The notes under the pieces are model-generated. The model ran no database searches, had not been told where the DNA came from, and worked only from the letters and a program-made list of their open reading frames with translations. DNA of 64,000 bases from Halomonas sp. M20 (lineage in GTDB: Bacteria; Pseudomonadota; Gammaproteobacteria; Pseudomonadales; Halomonadaceae), in NCBI RefSeq assembly GCF_020622265.1, contig NZ_JACNMQ010000005.1:1-64000 (forward strand), given 5' to 3'. Made by a program: the position numbers and the translations under genes. Below, in pieces: positions 61,277-64,000 of the stretch (its first letter is position 1; every line of letters starts with the position of its first letter).

Positions 61277-61342
61277 GCCTTGTCTGGCTCTAGCTCGCTA
61301 GATCGTCGGCACGTTCTCTTTTCCGCTGACTGTCTTGCACTA

Positions 61343-62725
61343 TCAGCTTGCAGTACCAGCTTGGATTTCTTCCGCACTATGACGCTTCTTGTTGGGAAAA
61401 TACTTGTCGATGAGTTGCTGACGCATGACCAGTTCCTTGGGCTCGAAGCATTCCGCCAGGGTCTCCCAGGCCAGATCCAAGGCGCGTTCCAAAGGTAGGG
61501 AGACGGATACGTCCATGAAGCGTTTCTCGAACAGATCACCGAAGCGCAATAAGTTCTCGTCGAAGCTGGAGAGTTCGAAGGCCATGGCGCGCTTCTGCTG
61601 GGCGTCCCGGGCGCCGGCATACAGTCGAATCATGGTGTTCATCAACGCGCCGTGATCCTCCCGTGTGCTCTTGCCGATCACCCGCTGCTTGAGCCGCGAG
61701 AGCGAACCGAAGGGGTCGATCCGGCCGTCGCGTAGATAGAACTGCCCCTCAGTGATGTAGCCGGTGTTGTCCGGCACTGGGTGGGTGATGTCGTCCCCGG
61801 GCATGGTGGTGACGGTCAGTACCGTTACTGAACCGGCGCCGTGGAAGTCGCAGGCCTTTTCGTAGCGCCGCGCCAGTTGGGAGTAGAGATCCCCCATGTG
61901 GCCGCGATTCGACGGCACTCGCTCCATGCTGATGCCGACTTCCTTCAGGGCGTCGGCAAAGGCGGTCATGTCCGTGAGCAGCACCAGCACTCGCTTGCCT
62001 TCCTCCACGGCGAAACGCTCCGCCACCGCCAGGGCCATGTCCGGCACCAGTAGTCGCTCCACTACCGATTCCGAGGCCAGGTTTGCGAACATCACCGTAT
62101 GGGCGAATACCCCGGCATCGAGGAAGCGCTGACGAAAATAGTGGTAGTCGTCGAAGATCAGGCCCATGCCGCCGAACACCACCACGTCCGCGTCCGCGTG
62201 AATGGCGATACGTGCAAGCAAAGCGTTGTAGGGCTCGCCGGCCACGGAGAAGATGGGAATCTTCTGGCTTTCCACCAGGGTGTTGAAGACGTCGATCATC
62301 GGCACGTCGGTGCGAATCATGCGACTCGGCATTACCCGGCGCATGGGATTGACCGAAGGCCCGCCAATATCCACCCGACGATCCTCGGTAAGCGCCGGGC
62401 CGCGATCCATGGGTTCGCCGAGGCTGTTGAAGGCGCGTCCCAGCACGTTCTGGGAGCAGGTGACCTGCATGGGATGACCGAGAAAGCGAACCGATGCCCG
62501 GGTGGTCAGCCCGGCGGTGCCGCCAAAGACCTGCAGCGAGACCACGTCGTCATCGATGCGAATCACCTGGGCAAGCACCGTTTCGCCATTCGCCTTGCGT
62601 AGACTGGCAATATCGCGAAAGCGTGCTGGCGTAGACTGATTCCCATCGCCGGTGGGCACCCGCACCCGCACGATGCCGCCGACGATGCTGAGAATGTTGC
62701 GATAGTGACTGAGAGGTTGTGACAT
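61343..62725 (-). CDS. atpB: V/A-type ATPase regulatory subunit B
   Basis: A 460-residue non-catalytic subunit that alternates with A in the head. The start MSQPLSHYRNILSIVGGIVRV at 62725 matches the family N-terminus. RDIASLRKANGETVLAQVIRIDDD and LGRAFNSLGEPMDRGPALTEDR are typical, and the P-loop is absent as expected. LVLLTDMTAFADALKEVGISMERVPSNRGHMGDLYSQLARRYEKA is diagnostic. It is the first gene of the operon, divergent from lldD. An alternative start at 62767 adds 14 residues without a better ribosome site. Confidence 0.95.
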   Translation of the reverse strand: MSQPLSHYRNILSIVGGIVRVRVPTGDGNQSTPARFRDIASLRKANGETVLAQVIRIDDDVVSLQVFGGTAGLTTRASVRFLGHPMQVTCSQNVLGRAFNSLGEPMDRGPALTEDRRVDIGGPSVNPMRRVMPSRMIRTDVPMIDVFNTLVESQKIPIFSVAGEPYNALLARIAIHADADVVVFGGMGLIFDDYHYFRQRFLDAGVFAHTVMFANLASESVVERLLVPDMALAVAERFAVEEGKRVLVLLTDMTAFADALKEVGISMERVPSNRGHMGDLYSQLARRYEKACDFHGAGSVTVLTVTTMPGDDITHPVPDNTGYITEGQFYLRDGRIDPFGSLSRLKQRVIGKSTREDHGALMNTMIRLYAGARDAQQKRAMAFELSSFDENLLRFGDLFEKRFMDVSVSLPLERALDLAWETLAECFEPKELVMRQQLIDKYFPNKKRHSAEEIQAGTAS

Positions 62726-63140
62726 GCCAGGCCGATAGCTCCGCTCAATGGGGCCTTGTCTCGGCATGACTCAATCAACGCTGCCGAGGACAACGCGAGA
62801 TTCGTCTAGAGGAGTGCACACTGGTTTGCATGATTTTTACTATTCTTCTAATGAACATGCCTCCAGCTTGCCAAAGAGTCAACCAGAGACGCAGGCACTC
62901 ATGAGCTGGATCAAGATAGATGCGATGATTTGCCAGAGTATGTGCCCCGCCCTTGAAAACACCGGCGTTGAAGCGGCTTTTGCTGGAATCTGAAATTGAC
63001 GAGAGTTGGCATTTTTACTGCAAGTCTTGGTTTGCCCTAGGACTGCAAGCGAGGATGACGGCTTCGGATAGCGCCAAGGCCTGAAGGAAATGTACCATTA
63101 GCCAAGACGTCGACCCTGCGACCACAGAGGGACTTGCCTG
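62726..63140. other. Divergent promoter region between atpB and lldD
   Basis: 415 bases without a gene I can support. It must hold the promoters of the ATPase operon (minus) and lldD (plus). I see AT-rich patches around 62830-62860 and 63005-63020 but no FNR, NsrR or other clear box, no riboswitch and no repeat. Confidence 0.5.
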
Positions 63141-64000
63141 ATGATCATTTCCGCTTCCACGGATTACCGGGCGGCAGCCAAACGCCGGCTGCCACCTTTT
63201 TTGTTTCACTATCTCGACGGTGGCTCCTACGCCGAACACACGCTCCGGCGCAATGTCGAGGATCTGGCGGATATCGCCCTGCGTCAGCGGGTGCTCAACG
63301 ACATGTCGGAATTGGATCTGACGACTCGTTTCTTCGATGAGACCCTGTCGATACCCCTGGCCTTGTCGCCAGTAGGCTTGACGGGCATGTACGCCCGTCG
63401 GGGCGAGGTGCAGGCGGCCAAGGCCGCGGAGTCGAAGGGTATTCCGTTCACCATGTCTACCGTGTCCGTGTGTCCGATTGAGGAGGTCGCCCCGGCCATC
63501 GAGCGTCCCATGTGGTTTCAGCTCTACATCCTCAAGGATCGGGGTTTCATGCGGAATGTGCTGGAGCGGGCCAAGGCCGCCGGAGTGACCACGCTGATAT
63601 TCACCGTGGATATGCCGGTACCGGGTTCCCGCTATCGCGATGCCCACTCGGGTATGAGCGGCCCCAACGCAGCAGCACGCCGGGTGCTGCAGGCCATGAC
63701 CCATCCACACTGGGCCTGGAACGTGGGCCTGCGCGGCAAGCCCCATGATTTGGGCAACATATCTACCTATCGCGGCAACCCGACGGGCCTTGCGGATTAC
63801 ATTGGCTGGCTGGGAGAGAACTTCGACCCGTCCATCTCCTGGAAGGAACTCGAGTGGATTCGCGAGTTCTGGGACGGCCCGATGATCATCAAGGGTATTC
63901 TCGATCCGGATGACGCCCGAGATGCGGTGTCTTTCGGTGCTGATGGGGTGGTGGTCTCCAATCACGGCGGGCGCCAGCTCGACGGCACACCTTCTACCGC
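63141..64000 (+). CDS. lldD: L-lactate dehydrogenase (quinone, FMN-dependent), 3' end cut by window
   Basis: The first 286 residues of a membrane-associated flavoenzyme that oxidises L-lactate to pyruvate and reduces quinone. [38 protein letters not shown] is the LldD N-terminus. [37 protein letters not shown] and [24 protein letters not shown] follow, and the fragment ends just after [10 protein letters not shown], the FMN-binding and active-site segment. AGAGGGA precedes the ATG. The remaining 95 or so residues lie beyond the window. Divergent from the ATPase operon. Confidence 0.94.
   Translation, partial: MIISASTDYRAAAKRRLPPFLFHYLDGGSYAEHTLRRNVEDLADIALRQRVLNDMSELDLTTRFFDETLSIPLALSPVGLTGMYARRGEVQAAKAAESKGIPFTMSTVSVCPIEEVAPAIERPMWFQLYILKDRGFMRNVLERAKAAGVTTLIFTVDMPVPGSRYRDAHSGMSGPNAAARRVLQAMTHPHWAWNVGLRGKPHDLGNISTYRGNPTGLADYIGWLGENFDPSISWKELEWIREFWDGPMIIKGILDPDDARDAVSFGADGVVVSNHGGRQLDGTPST

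Overview
The window looks like chromosome from a halophilic, facultatively anaerobic gammaproteobacterium, most likely of the Halomonas group. This rests on gene families, GC-rich coding DNA, a Na+-type V/A-ATPase, split class II ribonucleotide reductase genes and full nos and nor clusters. No rRNA, tRNA or other marker gene is present, so the placement is an inference.

Layout. 1-5504: 3' part of cysN, then the NO sensor nsrR, nnrS, a small conserved protein, hemN and a CopD-like membrane protein. 5560-13491: the N2O reductase cluster nosRZDFYL (minus strand). 13657-21188: NO reduction, with a small cytochrome c, norCBQD (plus) and a facing minus-strand unit fdxA - membrane protein - norE - norF. 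21588-25150: nrdJa/nrdJb (B12-dependent ribonucleotide reductase) and a secreted DUF7282-like protein. 25620-34503: a seven-gene unit built around a Tat-exported type II DMSO-reductase-family molybdoenzyme (alpha, beta, delta chaperone, gamma), followed by an Mrp/Nbp35-like ATPase with an extra N-terminal cysteine cluster, a large beta-propeller-like repeat protein and a DCC thiol protein. 34775-37706: nucleoside use (tsx, nupC, deoC). 37870-40592: class III ribonucleotide reductase, in which the glycyl-radical domain is a separate 55-residue ORF in frame behind a single TGA. 41177-50202: a universal stress protein, a TetR-controlled RND efflux operon with a cytochrome c'-like protein and a flavin disulfide reductase, and a CDF metal exporter. 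50537-54753: a zinc alcohol dehydrogenase, a di-haem cytochrome c peroxidase and a PHA synthase. 54841-62725: a seven-gene V/A-type ATPase operon in the order B-D-I-K-E-DUF2764-A. 63141-64000: 5' part of lldD.

How it fits together. Much of the window serves life at low oxygen. Three 23-bp NsrR-like operators lie before nnrS, norC and fdxA, linking them to NsrR encoded in the same window. FNR/DNR-type boxes (TTGAT-N4-ATCAA class) lie before nosR, nrdD, usp, the ccp/adh pair and, at greater distance, the molybdoenzyme operon. Oxygen-independent haem synthesis (HemN) and two oxygen-tolerant or oxygen-independent ribonucleotide reductases fit the same lifestyle. No nitrate or nitrite reductase lies in the window.

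Most unusual items: the molybdoenzyme operon with its accessory genes and unknown substrate; the split NrdD; the permuted V/A-ATPase operon with non-coding, repeat-like inserts; and a dispersed intergenic repeat found once beside nos and once beside nor.
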